64,000 nucleotides of DNA from Caballeronia udeis (GCF_001544555.2 NZ_FCOK02000005.1:147808-211807); one strand, 5' to 3'. Positions 26,796 to 36,662 are shown, counted from the stretch's first letter. The notes: generated from the letters alone by a model not told the origin. Program-made: numbers and translations.

Positions 26796-28382
26796 ATGTC
26801 CTCCGTCTCCGCCTTCAAGCTCGTCCTGCTCTCGCTAATCGTGATGGTCGGCTTGCAGTTGCTAGCCAAGCGTCTTAAGCTGCCCCCCGCTGCCGCGCTG
26901 CTGATTGGCGGCATTGCCATGGCATTCGTGCCGGGCCTTCCGCCGGTTCACCTTGACCCGGACCTGGTGATTGTCGTGTTCCTGCCACCGCTCCTCATGG
27001 ACGGCGCCTATTTCTCCGTGTGGGAAGAACTCAAGCGCAATATCGGCGGCATCCTGCTGCTTGCCATTGGTGCCGTTGCATTCACAACCCTTGCGGTCGG
27101 GGTAGTCGCCCATCTGGTTGTCCCGGGCCTGCCATGGGCTGTCTGCTTCGCGCTCGGCGCTATTGTGTCACCGCCTGACGCTGTTGCGGCCAAGGCCGTG
27201 CTCGAACGCCTCGCACTGCCGCGCAAGCTGATGGTTCTCCTCGAGGGGGAAAGCCTGCTCAACGATGCCGCCGGCCTCGTCCTGGTTCGCTTCGCCGTTG
27301 CAGCGGCGCTTACTGGAACATTCAGCATGGGACATGCTGCAGCGAGCTTCGCTTTCCTCGGCCTGGGCGGCGTGGTGGTCGGTGGCGTGGTAGGTTATTT
27401 GATCGTGCAGATCGTCCGCTGCCTTGATGGCGACTACCTCATCATCACCATCAGCGTATTAACGCCATGGATAAGCTACATTGCCGGCGAAATGCTCGGC
27501 GTCTCCGGGGTCATTGCGACCGTAACGGCCGGCCTGACATTGGGCTGGTACCAACACGAAGTCTTGAGCGCTACCGTTCGCATGCGCGGCACGGCTTTCT
27601 GGCAGGTCATTGTCTTCCTTCTCGAAGCGCTCGTATTCATCCTGATCGGGCTGTCTCTTCGAGGTGTCATTGCCCGGTCCGGTGGCGCCGGCGACGCCCT
27701 GATGACGCTCGCGCCAGCCGTCGCCGCCGTGCTCGGCGCGGTGGTGCTCTCGCGCTTCGTGTGGGTCTTCGCCACCGAATTTTTCAACATGTCATGGCGC
27801 CGCGTGAACGGTCATGAGGACACCACGCTTGACTGGCGAACCGCAACCATAACGAGCTGGGCGGGCATGCGCGGCGTGGTCACGCTCGCGGTGGCGCTGT
27901 CGCTTCCGGAGACCTTGCCCGGCCGGGACCTGATCCTTGTCGCATCGTTTGCGGTCATCCTGGTGACCGTGCTGCTGCAAGGCACCACCATTGGCATTCT
28001 CATCGAATGGATCAACCCTGATCGCAGTTCGGATTTAGCCACCCAGCATCTGACCGAGCCGCAAGCGTGGGCGAAACTGGAGGCAGCGCAACTCGCCGCT
28101 ATCGAACCACTTGTACGCGACAGCGAGGGAAAGGTGATTCATCCCCGGTTGCTCGAGCAGTACACCTACCGCGCAACGCTTACCGAAGCGTATGCGGACC
28201 TTGCAGATTTTCCGCAAGAGCAACGTGTCACTCATTTCGATGTCATCCTGGCGGCCGTTGCCGCCGGGCGCAAGGAGTTGCTCCGCATGCATCGCTCCGG
28301 CGCCATTCACGACGAGATGCTGCATGTCCTCGAGCATGACCTGGACTTGCAAGAGGTGTCCGCGCGGCATGGACGTGGATGA
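26796..28382 (+). CDS. Na+/H+ antiporter (CPA1 family)
   Basis: A 528-residue inner-membrane cation/proton antiporter with about 12 helices over residues 1-410 and a soluble C-terminal domain of about 115 residues. Characteristic motifs: PPLLMDGAYF near residue 65, GAIVSPPDAVAAKAVLERL near residue 120, LEGESLLNDAAGLVLVRFA near residue 150 (Asn-Asp ion site), and WAGMRGVVTLAVALSLP near residue 355. Likely works in pH and sodium homeostasis. The ATG at 26796 has AGGAAA upstream. Monocistronic. Confidence 0.92.
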   Translation: MSSVSAFKLVLLSLIVMVGLQLLAKRLKLPPAAALLIGGIAMAFVPGLPPVHLDPDLVIVVFLPPLLMDGAYFSVWEELKRNIGGILLLAIGAVAFTTLAVGVVAHLVVPGLPWAVCFALGAIVSPPDAVAAKAVLERLALPRKLMVLLEGESLLNDAAGLVLVRFAVAAALTGTFSMGHAAASFAFLGLGGVVVGGVVGYLIVQIVRCLDGDYLIITISVLTPWISYIAGEMLGVSGVIATVTAGLTLGWYQHEVLSATVRMRGTAFWQVIVFLLEALVFILIGLSLRGVIARSGGAGDALMTLAPAVAAVLGAVVLSRFVWVFATEFFNMSWRRVNGHEDTTLDWRTATITSWAGMRGVVTLAVALSLPETLPGRDLILVASFAVILVTVLLQGTTIGILIEWINPDRSSDLATQHLTEPQAWAKLEAAQLAAIEPLVRDSEGKVIHPRLLEQYTYRATLTEAYADLADFPQEQRVTHFDVILAAVAAGRKELLRMHRSGAIHDEMLHVLEHDLDLQEVSARHGRG

Positions 28383-28549
28383 AATCGTCGAGTGCCGGCG
28401 GCCGGCTCAGGCTAGTCCGCCGCGCTTGTCAGCAGCGGAGTTCCGCGAAGGATCGTGCGTTCGTCCGGTCCCGCTTTGCGAGGGCGGCCAAGCTTAAGCG
28501 GCATTCGGATTGGTACAATCCGCCCACGCTCCTTGTCCCTTCTCGCCAC

Positions 28550-29134
28550 ATGTCCGAAACAAACTGGTTGTCCGAACCCAGCACCGCATCCAAACGCATC
28601 ATCTTCGCGCGCCACGGTGAATATCCGTGCAACGTCCGCGGGGTTTGCAACAGTAATCCTCGTACGGGGTTCTATCTGACCGAGAAGGGCGAAGCACAGG
28701 CGAGAGCCTTGGGCGAGCGCCTGAAGGACGAGAAAATCGAGCTTATCGTCACCTCGGAATTCCTGCGCGCGCGCCAGACAGCGTGGTTAGCCAACGAGGT
28801 ACTGCAGGTACCGCAAGTCGTTAATCGGCTAGCGAATGAGAACCGGGTCGGCGCCGAATTCGAAGGTAAGTCAGGCGATGAATTTCAGCGATTCATTGCC
28901 CACGCACCGGCGACTACCTCCACGCCGGACGGCGAACCCTTCACGGGCATGCTCTTGCGTATTCAAGCGCTGATCGCTGACCTGAAGCTGAGCAGCCCCC
29001 GGACCGTGCTGGTTGTCACACACGGCTGGACGCTTCAGGCCGTGCGAGTCATCCTGAACGAAATCAGCATGGATGATGCCGCTCGATGCGTGGACATGCC
29101 GTCCAATTGCGAAATTGTCGAAGGCAGGTTTTAG
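28550..29134 (+). CDS. Histidine phosphatase family protein
   Basis: A 194-residue phosphoglycerate-mutase-like phosphatase. The catalytic block reads FARHGEYPCNVRGVCNSNP, then LTEKGEAQARALGERL and IVTSEFLRARQTAW. The second catalytic His is in VVTHGWTLQAVRVIL near residue 160. The RHGEY rather than RHGET form is unusual but keeps the phosphorylated His. Start chosen at 28550 (MSETNW); an upstream frame to 28379 would overlap the antiporter. Its cellular substrate is unknown. Confidence 0.82.
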   Translation: MSETNWLSEPSTASKRIIFARHGEYPCNVRGVCNSNPRTGFYLTEKGEAQARALGERLKDEKIELIVTSEFLRARQTAWLANEVLQVPQVVNRLANENRVGAEFEGKSGDEFQRFIAHAPATTSTPDGEPFTGMLLRIQALIADLKLSSPRTVLVVTHGWTLQAVRVILNEISMDDAARCVDMPSNCEIVEGRF

Positions 29135-29157
29135 CTTCAGTCAATCTGCTGCACCAC

Positions 29158-29826
29158 TCAGGCCACCCGAAGACGCATCTCCCCGTTGTCATGCGAGACA
29201 TGCAGGCCGCGAAGATCGTGAAGATAGCCGCGTGGACCCAGGGCGTCGATCTGCGCCACGGATAAAGTTGAAGTGATGGCAATCACCAGGGACCCTGCCG
29301 CCAGTCCCGATGCAATCCCGGCGGCCGAATCCTCGAACACAATAGCTTGCCCGGGAGCTGCGCCTAATGCTCCCGCGGCTGTAATGAAGCCATCCGGCGC
29401 AGGTTTCCCGCGTACGATTTCATCGGAGGAGAACAGGACCTTGGGGACCGGTAGTCCCGCGGCCTTGAGCCGTCTTAGCGCAAGAGGGCGTTCCGCAGAC
29501 GTGACCACAGCCCAACGATCTTCGGGGATGGACGCCAGTAAATCCCGAGCGCCCGGGATTTCGACAATGCCCTCCACGTCGTCGAGTTCGATCTGCTTTA
29601 ACGCCGCTGTATCGGCTTCAATATCCGTTCCGGGCGGCGCCAATGCGCGAACCGTGTCTATCACGCGCCGGCCCTGACATTCGCGCAAGACCATCTCGGG
29701 GTCAAGCCCCCGCCGACGCGCCCAGTCGGTATACGCCCGGATCACGGGCGCATGTGAGTTGAGCAAGGTTCCGTCCATATCGAACAGAAAACACGATGCG
29801 CGAAATTCGACTTGAGTAAGCAACAT
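29158..29826 (-). CDS. HAD-superfamily sugar phosphatase-like hydrolase
   Basis: A 222-residue HAD hydrolase of the beta-phosphoglucomutase/Gph-like subgroup. Motif I is FLFDMDGTLLNS at the N-terminus, motif II VVTSAE near residue 105, and motif III/IV FSSDEIVRGKPAPDGFITAA and VFEDSAAGIASGLAAG, with the Asp following Glu. Start at 29826 (MLLTQV); the longer reading overlaps the upstream gene. Last gene of the operon that begins at 36647. It probably dephosphorylates a sugar phosphate or clears a dead-end phosphate. Confidence 0.85.
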   Translation of the reverse strand: MLLTQVEFRASCFLFDMDGTLLNSHAPVIRAYTDWARRRGLDPEMVLRECQGRRVIDTVRALAPPGTDIEADTAALKQIELDDVEGIVEIPGARDLLASIPEDRWAVVTSAERPLALRRLKAAGLPVPKVLFSSDEIVRGKPAPDGFITAAGALGAAPGQAIVFEDSAAGIASGLAAGSLVIAITSTLSVAQIDALGPRGYLHDLRGLHVSHDNGEMRLRVA

Positions 29827-29863
29827 GAGCAGCGGCGGACCGTGTGAGTAATCTGGCAAACAT

Positions 29864-30832
29864 TCAGGGAAGTTGAGCAGCGTCGCCGGGCACGGCCTCT
29901 TCCACACTGAGCGTTGTCGATTCACCCGGCTGCAGGACGACCAGGGGTCCGTGCGACTCGATCTCAAAGTATGGCAGCTTGGGCGCGTTGAACACTTCAA
30001 GCGGCGTCCCGTGAGCATACCTCGCCTCCGCGAAAACAGGAAAGCGCCTGCGCAACCTGCGCTTGCCTTCCGGCAAATCGAATTCGACATGGATGACACC
30101 CGGCGAATTCTTTACGCCCAGCTTGAACTCGACCGCCTCAACGCATAGCGTAGTGACAAGACCGGTCGATCCCCTCACAAATGCTGATTCACGTATGTCG
30201 CCCAAAGGGCCTTTTGCTGGAAATGGCGTTACCGATACACGCCAGTCTTGTTCGCTCCCGATAGCAACCTCGACCTTCCCCGGCCGGCGCAACATCAGGA
30301 CATCCCAGATCGCGCATTGCCGCTCCCGTTCGCCCCGGTTACGAAGTTCGTGTGACGTTGTCCATGCACCATCGCGCGCCGAGAGGACAATGCGACGCCG
30401 GATCTGCAAGCCGCTCTGCCTGCAAACTGCGCTCAGCAACTCGATGCCCATGGACCTGGATTCGAACCATGTACTCACGACTTCGTAGGGCCCGCTATCC
30501 AGATCGCGCTGAGGCGCGCCGCCGGGCCAGTCGGCCTCAGGCGCTACCCAGGTCTTGCCGCCACCCCATAGCGGAAAATCCCATTCCGCGCAAAGGGTTC
30601 GCCATTGAGCGCCGCTCCAGTCCGGCACGCGTCCGGCCAGGGCATCGTTGATATACGCCAGCTCAACGCCCTCATGCCGGATGCTCATCAACCGGCCGCC
30701 AATGACAGGAACAACGGTCAGCTCGAGCTCGCCCTGACGCATGGACAGCGCCGTCCATCCGCGATACTCAGTCCATTTAAGCTCGCGATGCTTATCGGCG
30801 ATTCCAGCGAAATGCGATATGTGACTCAGCAT
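29864..30832 (-). CDS. DUF4380-type carbohydrate-binding/mutarotase-like protein
   Basis: A 322-residue soluble protein with the beta-sandwich look of the galactose mutarotase/glycoside hydrolase-associated fold. LELTVVPVIGGRLMSIRHEG lies near residue 37, LWGGGKTWVAPEADWPGG near residue 110, and FEIESHGPLVVLQPGESTT near the end. I recall this pattern as DUF4380. No catalytic role is established. Its ATG starts three bases after the stop of the 2-hydroxyacid dehydrogenase, so the two are coupled. In a sugar operon it could act on an aldose anomer or bind a sugar acid. Confidence 0.7.
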   Translation of the reverse strand: MLSHISHFAGIADKHRELKWTEYRGWTALSMRQGELELTVVPVIGGRLMSIRHEGVELAYINDALAGRVPDWSGAQWRTLCAEWDFPLWGGGKTWVAPEADWPGGAPQRDLDSGPYEVVSTWFESRSMGIELLSAVCRQSGLQIRRRIVLSARDGAWTTSHELRNRGERERQCAIWDVLMLRRPGKVEVAIGSEQDWRVSVTPFPAKGPLGDIRESAFVRGSTGLVTTLCVEAVEFKLGVKNSPGVIHVEFDLPEGKRRLRRRFPVFAEARYAHGTPLEVFNAPKLPYFEIESHGPLVVLQPGESTTLSVEEAVPGDAAQLP

Positions 30833-30835
30833 CGG

Positions 30836-31873
30836 TCAGCTCTTGTCCACCGGCTTGCTGCGCATCAGGCCAACTGTTTCCGGCTGCGCGATCTTGCACA
30901 TCACCGGCGGCAACCCGCGCGCAATCAATTCGATATCGGCCAAAGCACGGCGGCCAATGTCCCTCAACACGGCGTCAAGTGCGCCAGCCTGGTGCGGCGA
31001 GAGCAACACGTTGTCGACCGAGCGCGCCCGATGCCCGGGAGCAAGCGGCTCTTCGGGAAAGACGTCAGTCGCGACCCGGATATGACCCGCCGAAGCCGCG
31101 TCGAGCATTGCATCGAAATCCACCACACCCGCGCGGCTCACCAGGATGAAAGCGGCCCCCTTTCGCATCGATGCAAACTCGTCGCGCGTAAGAAAACCCT
31201 GGTTTTGAGAAGTGACGCCTGCCACCACGAACACGACCTGTGACTCGCGCAATACCGTATCGAGCGATGCAGCCTCGCATCCAAGCGACTCGATATACGC
31301 CGGAGGCAGCCAGGGATCGAACGCCCTCACCACGCCGCGAAACGGCGCCAGGAGCGGCAGGATCGCACGCCCGAGGTCGCCCATCCCGATGAACCCTACG
31401 GGCACGTCATACAGCGAGAACGCATCCTTGTTTGCATCGAGCCCATATTGCTCGGTGCCGCTGCGAAAACGCCTGTCCGCATGACTGATCCCGCGAGCGA
31501 GATCGATCGCCATGCCCAGTGCCGCTTCGGCCACGGGTTCCGCAAACACCGGGCTCACGTTCAGCACACGAACGCCTTGCCTGAAGCACTGGGCGTAGTC
31601 CACGTTCGGAAGAAAATTCCCTTCCACATTGACGATCGCTCGCAGATTGGCCGCACGCGTCAGACGCTCGGCCGGCATGTCAAACTGACCAACAATGATG
31701 TGGGCATGAACGGCGTGTTGCTCGAAGATCTCATCGGTCACGGGACCATCTTCATGAATGAACACATCGCCAAGCGCATGGAGACGCTTGAGATCGGCGG
31801 GACTGAAAATGTCCGCAACGGTACGTGGGGCAGGCGCGACGAACAGACGGATTTTTTCTACGGCTTGAGTCAT
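30836..31873 (-). CDS. D-2-hydroxyacid dehydrogenase
   Basis: A 345-residue NAD-dependent 2-hydroxyacid dehydrogenase. The cofactor motif is VGFIGMGDLGRAILPLLAPF near residue 165. RAGVVDF lies near residue 258 and the catalytic Glu/His region is ATDVFPEEPLAPGHRARSVDNVLLSPHQAG near residue 285. The start at 31873 has CGGAG upstream. It sits 71 bases after the permease gene in the allose-type transport operon, so it probably oxidises or reduces a sugar-derived 2-hydroxy or 2-oxo acid. Confidence 0.87.
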   Translation of the reverse strand: MTQAVEKIRLFVAPAPRTVADIFSPADLKRLHALGDVFIHEDGPVTDEIFEQHAVHAHIIVGQFDMPAERLTRAANLRAIVNVEGNFLPNVDYAQCFRQGVRVLNVSPVFAEPVAEAALGMAIDLARGISHADRRFRSGTEQYGLDANKDAFSLYDVPVGFIGMGDLGRAILPLLAPFRGVVRAFDPWLPPAYIESLGCEAASLDTVLRESQVVFVVAGVTSQNQGFLTRDEFASMRKGAAFILVSRAGVVDFDAMLDAASAGHIRVATDVFPEEPLAPGHRARSVDNVLLSPHQAGALDAVLRDIGRRALADIELIARGLPPVMCKIAQPETVGLMRSKPVDKS

Positions 31874-31944
31874 GGGTACTCCGGGGGACGAATATCGGAA
31901 GCGGCGCCGCAGTCAGCGAAGACACGCGGCGCTTGCAGATTGAT

Positions 31945-32934
31945 TTACCGGGACTTGCGTGTGAACAGCTTGTCGGCCGTGACCGCCGCAATAATGAGTG
32001 CGCCCATCACGATCTGCTGGTAGTAGGTCTCCACATTCATGATGTTCAGGATGTTGTTGATTACGCCAATGATCAACCCGCCTATGACGACGCCCGCGAC
32101 CTGTCCCCGCCCGCCAAAAAAGCTTGTCCCGCCGATAATCGCCGAAGCAATCGCGAAGGTCTCGAAACCCACTCCGGCGTTCGGTTCCGCAGCGGCGGTG
32201 CGCGCGGTTGTGACAATCCCGGCAATGCCCGCGCAGGTTCCCGCAATGATGAAAACGACCATGGTGTGCAACTTCACGCTGATGCCCGAATAGAACGCGG
32301 CCTGCGCGTTGCCGCCGAGTGCGTAGATGTTACGGCCGAGCTTCGTGAACTTGGTCAGGAACATCAGGAATCCGGCCACCACGACCGCAATGATGATCGG
32401 CACCGGCACGCCGAAAACACGCCCGGCGACGACATCGGTAAAGGAGCGGTCAAAGCCGAATACAGACCTTGAGTCCGACACGATGAGCGTGACGCCGCGG
32501 TAAATCGCGGCCGTGCCCAGCGTGATGATGAACGGATGCAATTGCGTGAGGTTGACAAGCGCGCCGTTGACCGCGCCGAGCAATGCCCCGACCCCTACGC
32601 CGCCAATGAGCACCGCGAGCCACACGGGCAAGCCGGCCATCATCAGCTTTGCCATCACCATGCCGGAGAGCGCGAGCACCGACCCGATGGACAGGTCAAT
32701 GCCTGCAATCAGGATGGTGAAGAACACGCCGCACGCAAGCAGGACCATGACCGAGCTCTGCAAGAGGACCTGGACCAGGTTGTCCCGTGTCAGGAAATAC
32801 TGCGGCGAAGCGATGCTGCACAAGATAAGCAGCACCACGAGAATGCCGAATGTGCCGTACGTCTGCCATATTGTGGCGAAATCCCGGCGAGGGGGTGCCG
32901 CGAGCGGCGCGCCGGACGTGTTGGACTGGTTCAT
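31945..32934 (-). CDS. Sugar ABC transporter permease, AlsC/RbsC type
   Basis: A 329-residue permease with 8-10 hydrophobic helices. The family motifs are clear: GIDLSIGSVLALSGM near residue 75, TLGTAAIYRGVTLIVSD near residue 120, and GGTSFFGGRGQVAGVVIGGLI near residue 255. AGGAGG eight bases ahead of the ATG at 32934 supports the start. Encoded 20 bases after the ATPase. It pairs with the AlsB-like binding protein and AlsA-like ATPase of this operon. Confidence 0.9.
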   Translation of the reverse strand: MNQSNTSGAPLAAPPRRDFATIWQTYGTFGILVVLLILCSIASPQYFLTRDNLVQVLLQSSVMVLLACGVFFTILIAGIDLSIGSVLALSGMVMAKLMMAGLPVWLAVLIGGVGVGALLGAVNGALVNLTQLHPFIITLGTAAIYRGVTLIVSDSRSVFGFDRSFTDVVAGRVFGVPVPIIIAVVVAGFLMFLTKFTKLGRNIYALGGNAQAAFYSGISVKLHTMVVFIIAGTCAGIAGIVTTARTAAAEPNAGVGFETFAIASAIIGGTSFFGGRGQVAGVVIGGLIIGVINNILNIMNVETYYQQIVMGALIIAAVTADKLFTRKSR

Positions 32935-32954
32935 CTTGCCTCCTTCGTTGTCGC

Positions 32955-34466
32955 TCATGAGGTGGCGACTTGCATGATCGATTCTTCCGTGGCGTCGGCA
33001 TTGGCAAGCGTTGTCGCTACCGTGCCGTCCTTGTATACCGCGATGCGATCGCACACCGCGATGAGTTCCGGCAGCTCCGACGACACCATGAGGATGGCCT
33101 TTCCTTCATTGGCCAGCGCACGCATGATCGAATAGATCTCGGCCTTTGCACCAATATCAATGCCGCGCGTGGGTTCATCGAAGATGAAGAGATCACTCTT
33201 TGCCGCGAGCCACTTGGCGATGATCGCCTTCTGTTGGTTTCCGCCCGATAGTTCGGTGATGTTCTGCGTTGAAGATGCGCATCGGATTCGAAGCCGCTCC
33301 TTGTAGCTCAAGCCGAATTCGCGCTGCTGCGCACGGTCGATCAGTCCGAGCGAGAGTGCTCGTCGCGTGCTGCGCAAGGCGGGAACGACAAAGATGTTCT
33401 CTTCAATATTCAGGTTATGAAAAAATCCCGTCGCACGCCGGTCCTCGGTCACGAATGCAAGCCCTTGCTTGACCGCCTGATAAGGCGAGTCAATCGTAAT
33501 CTCGCACCCGTTGAGCGTCATCAGGCCAGCCGACTTTCGACGAACGCCGAAGATGGTTTCCATCAGCTCGCTGCGTCCTGATCCCATCAAGCCGGCGAAG
33601 CCGAAAATTTCCCCACGATGCACGTTGAACGAGACGTCGCGCACCCATCCATCGCGTGAGGAAAGATGATCGACGGAGAACACTACTTCGGCGTTTTTTG
33701 CATCCACACCGCCCGGTCGGCCGTGAACGATTTCCCGGCCGACCATCAGCGCGACGAGGCGGTCTGTCGAGGTCGTTTTAGCGTCGTAAGTGCCGACGTA
33801 TTTACCATCCTTCAGGACCGTGACGCGATCGCCTATTATCGGAATCTCCTTGAGCTTGTGGGAAATATAGGCCACGCCCACACCATCGCGCTTGAGGTCG
33901 CCAATCACCGCGAAGAGCTTGGCGACTTCGGTATCGGTCAGCGACGAAGTCGGCTCGTCCATGATGATGAGACGCGCCTCGCTGGCCAGCGCCTTGGCAA
34001 TCTCGACTTGCTGCTTCTCCGAGATGCCCAGGTCGCCAACCAGTGTGCGGGGATCACGTGCGAGACCGACCCGGGCAAGCACTTCACGCGCCTTGTTGTG
34101 CATGCGCTTGCGATCGACCACGGGAATACCGAAACGCCTGACGGTGGGAATGCGCCCAACAAACAGGTTTTCCTCAATGCTCAAATAGTCGATCACACTC
34201 AGTTCCTGATAAATCAGGCAGATGCCAAGCTGGGCCGACAACGCGGGCGACAACTTCGAGTATTCATTCCCGCCCGCCGCAATAGCGCCTGACGTCGGCT
34301 CATAAATGCCGCTGAGGATTTTCATCAACGTCGATTTACCAGCGCCGTTCTCGCCGAGCAACACGTGCACCTCGCCTGCACGTACGTCAAAACTCACATC
34401 GCTGAGCGCGGTCGTGCCCGGGAAGATCTTCGTGATGCCACGCACGGCTACCAGTACATCGTTCAT
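32955..34466 (-). CDS. Sugar ABC transporter ATPase with two nucleotide-binding domains, AlsA/RbsA type
   Basis: A 503-residue ATPase, close to E. coli AlsA in size. Domain 1: Walker A LLGENGAGKSTLMKILSG near residue 38, signature LGISEKQQVEIAKAL near residue 140, Walker B LIIMDEPTSSL. Domain 2: FGFAGLMGSGRSELME as its Walker A-like loop near residue 280, then ITELSGGNQQKAIIAKWLA and LFIFDEPTRGIDIGAK. The start at 34466 has GAGGA eight bases upstream; the longer frame adds nine residues. It powers import of the sugar bound by the neighbouring AlsB-like protein. Confidence 0.92.
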   Translation of the reverse strand: MNDVLVAVRGITKIFPGTTALSDVSFDVRAGEVHVLLGENGAGKSTLMKILSGIYEPTSGAIAAGGNEYSKLSPALSAQLGICLIYQELSVIDYLSIEENLFVGRIPTVRRFGIPVVDRKRMHNKAREVLARVGLARDPRTLVGDLGISEKQQVEIAKALASEARLIIMDEPTSSLTDTEVAKLFAVIGDLKRDGVGVAYISHKLKEIPIIGDRVTVLKDGKYVGTYDAKTTSTDRLVALMVGREIVHGRPGGVDAKNAEVVFSVDHLSSRDGWVRDVSFNVHRGEIFGFAGLMGSGRSELMETIFGVRRKSAGLMTLNGCEITIDSPYQAVKQGLAFVTEDRRATGFFHNLNIEENIFVVPALRSTRRALSLGLIDRAQQREFGLSYKERLRIRCASSTQNITELSGGNQQKAIIAKWLAAKSDLFIFDEPTRGIDIGAKAEIYSIMRALANEGKAILMVSSELPELIAVCDRIAVYKDGTVATTLANADATEESIMQVATS

Positions 34467-34499
34467 CTGGTCCTCGCTGAATACGTCAGGCACGCGGGC

Positions 34500-35447
34500 T
34501 TACTTCGTGATCAGATGGGATTCGACCGGTATGAAGACCGGCGCCACGGCCGGGTTGATCGCGGGCTTGTTCTTCAGCGCGTCGAGCAGGAGGTCCACGG
34601 ACTTGGCGCCCATTGCTGCGGAGTCCTGCGCGATGGTCGCTGTCAGCTCGCCGCGCTTGACCGAGTCAAGCGCTTCGGGAACCCCGTCCGTGCCCACCAC
34701 GATCACCTTGCCGAGTTTGTCGGCATTCTTGACCGCCTGTGCGGCGCCGAGCGCCATGGTGTCGTTCGCCGCGTAAATGGCCTTCAGGTCAGGGTTACGT
34801 TGCAGGATGTTGGTGGTCACGTCCAGTGCTTTCGAACGATCCCAGTCGCCCGGCTGACTTGCTACGAGCTTGATGGACGGCACCTTTGCAAAGGCCTGCT
34901 TCGCGCCGTCGCGACGGGCGTCGCCCGAGACGTTACCGGCTTTGCCCTCGATAATCGCCACGCTGCCGCCTGCGCTGCCGAGCTTCTGCGCGATGTAATC
35001 GCCTGCCTTGTTGCCCAGCGCCACGTTATCGCTCGAGATGAAAGCGATTACCGAACCGCCCGCTGCCTTCAACTGGCCCTGGTCAATCTTCTCGTCGATA
35101 TTGACCACATAAATGCCTTTCTTCGTGGCCGCCGCAACAGCCTGGATCAGGCTCACCGGCGAGATGGGCGCGACGCCGATAGCCTTGTAGTTCTTGTTGA
35201 GCACGTCTTCCACCAGACGCTGCTGACCCTGGATGTCATCTTCACTGTTGCCCGCGAGGATGTCGACGGTCACCCCCTTCGCCTTGGCTTCTTTCTGGAT
35301 GCCGTCGCGCATGGCGACCCAGTACGGATTGGCCAGCGTCTTCAGCACGATCGCGATATCGGCGGCCTGCGCGGGTGTCCACGCCGTCAGCGTCAGGGCC
35401 AGCGCTGCGATGCCGGTTGTCGACTTGAGCAACTTTTGAACCTTCAT
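34500..35447 (-). CDS. Sugar ABC transporter binding protein, AlsB-like (D-allose type)
   Basis: A 315-residue periplasmic binding protein with a Sec signal peptide (LLKSTTGIAALALTLTAWTPAQA, cleaved near residue 28). Across its length it tracks E. coli D-allose-binding AlsB as I remember it: VVLKTLANPYWV, NKNYKAIGVAPISPVSLI, GIYVVNIDEKID, GGSVAIIEGKAGNVSG, KLVASQPGDWDRSKALDV. The match makes D-allose or a similar sugar the best guess. GGAGA precedes the ATG. It follows the Gfo/Idh gene by 63 bases and precedes the ATPase. Confidence 0.87.
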   Translation of the reverse strand: MKVQKLLKSTTGIAALALTLTAWTPAQAADIAIVLKTLANPYWVAMRDGIQKEAKAKGVTVDILAGNSEDDIQGQQRLVEDVLNKNYKAIGVAPISPVSLIQAVAAATKKGIYVVNIDEKIDQGQLKAAGGSVIAFISSDNVALGNKAGDYIAQKLGSAGGSVAIIEGKAGNVSGDARRDGAKQAFAKVPSIKLVASQPGDWDRSKALDVTTNILQRNPDLKAIYAANDTMALGAAQAVKNADKLGKVIVVGTDGVPEALDSVKRGELTATIAQDSAAMGAKSVDLLLDALKNKPAINPAVAPVFIPVESHLITK

Positions 35448-35510
35448 TTTTCGTCTCCTGTTGTTCCGCCAAAGGCGGGTTTTCTAATGGATATGCAACG
35501 TGGACCGCGA

Positions 35511-36647
35511 CTAGATTTGCTCCCACGCGCGCGCTTTCGACGAACGAAGCACTGCATCAATGATCTGGGCCGAGCGATACCCGTCTTCGAAAGTCGGCAA
35601 GCCTTCACGCGCTTCGCCGCGAATCACCGCATAGGTGTCGGCGACAAATGCTTCGAAGCATTGCGCATAACCCTGGGCATGGCCTGCCGGCAGCGTCGCA
35701 AGACGTCGTTGTTCGGCACTGCCGCGCGATGGGTCGCGCACCAGCAGCCGGGTCGAATCCCGGTCTCCGAGCCACAGGCGTTCCGGCTCTTCCTGATCAA
35801 ATACGAGGCTGGCGCGAGCGCCGTCGAGTTCGAACCACAACCGGTTCTTGCGGCCCGCCGACACCTGGCTCACGGTGAGCGTTGTCAGCACGCCGGTGGT
35901 GGTCCGGAACAACGCGCCGGCCACATCCTCGGTCGTCACCGCCTGCCTTTCCAGCGACGCGCCCGGGGCAGGAGACGAAAACGTCCCGACCGTGCCAGTG
36001 GGACGGTCGTGCATGATTGTCTGGAGTGTCGCGACGACCGTCTCGAATCGTTCGCCGCTGATCCATTCGATCAGGTCGCACCAATGCGACCCGATGTCCG
36101 CGAATGCTCGCGACGGGCCGCCCAGTGCGGCGTCCACACGCCAGTTCGTGTCGTCCCGTCCGAGCAGCCAGTCCTGCAGATAGCTTCCGTGAATGAGTTG
36201 AAGCGCCCCAACGGTGCCGTCCTGCACCAGCGAGCGCGCCTCCCTGACCATCGGGTGATACCGGTAAACGAACGGGACCGCGGCAACGCGCCCCGCTGCT
36301 TGAGCTGCGGCCGCGAGCGCCCTGGCATCGGAGAGACTGGTTGCAAGGGGCTTTTCGCACACCACATGCTTACCCGCGGCAAGCGCCGACATGGCGATCG
36401 GGTAATGCGTGGAATTGGGCGTGCAGATATGAATGACGTCGACCGCAGGGTCGGCAATGGCTTCGTCGGCATTCGAATACGCGCGCTCCATACCCAGGTG
36501 AGCCAGATGAGCGGCAGCCGCTTTAGCGCTCTGCGGACTCGATGCCGCTATGCCCTTCAACGTCGCGCCGGCGAGCCGGCTAGCCCTGGAATGAACCGCG
36601 CCCATCATTCCTGCGCCGACGATTGCCACACCTAGTGTCTCAGCCAT
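35511..36647 (-). CDS. Gfo/Idh/MocA-family oxidoreductase
   Basis: A 378-residue NAD(P)-dependent sugar or inositol dehydrogenase. The Rossmann motif GVAIVGAGMMGAVHSRASRL opens the protein. DVIHICTPNSTHYPIAMSALAAGKHVVCEKP near residue 70 contains the family's catalytic EKP. The C-terminal domain has DIGSHWCDLIEWI near residue 180, supplying the catalytic Asp and His. I start at 36647 (MAETLG), with GGAG nine bases ahead. First gene of the seven-gene operon and divergent from the ROK regulator. Sugar oxidation right behind the importer fits. Confidence 0.87.
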   Translation of the reverse strand: MAETLGVAIVGAGMMGAVHSRASRLAGATLKGIAASSPQSAKAAAAHLAHLGMERAYSNADEAIADPAVDVIHICTPNSTHYPIAMSALAAGKHVVCEKPLATSLSDARALAAAAQAAGRVAAVPFVYRYHPMVREARSLVQDGTVGALQLIHGSYLQDWLLGRDDTNWRVDAALGGPSRAFADIGSHWCDLIEWISGERFETVVATLQTIMHDRPTGTVGTFSSPAPGASLERQAVTTEDVAGALFRTTTGVLTTLTVSQVSAGRKNRLWFELDGARASLVFDQEEPERLWLGDRDSTRLLVRDPSRGSAEQRRLATLPAGHAQGYAQCFEAFVADTYAVIRGEAREGLPTFEDGYRSAQIIDAVLRSSKARAWEQI

Positions 36648-36662
36648 TTTTTTAAACTCCAT

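Noticed and set aside
34365..36635. A 756-codon plus-strand reading across the sugar operon
   Set aside because: It is antisense to the AlsB-like and Gfo/Idh genes, both clear families on the minus strand; high GC produces such long shadows.
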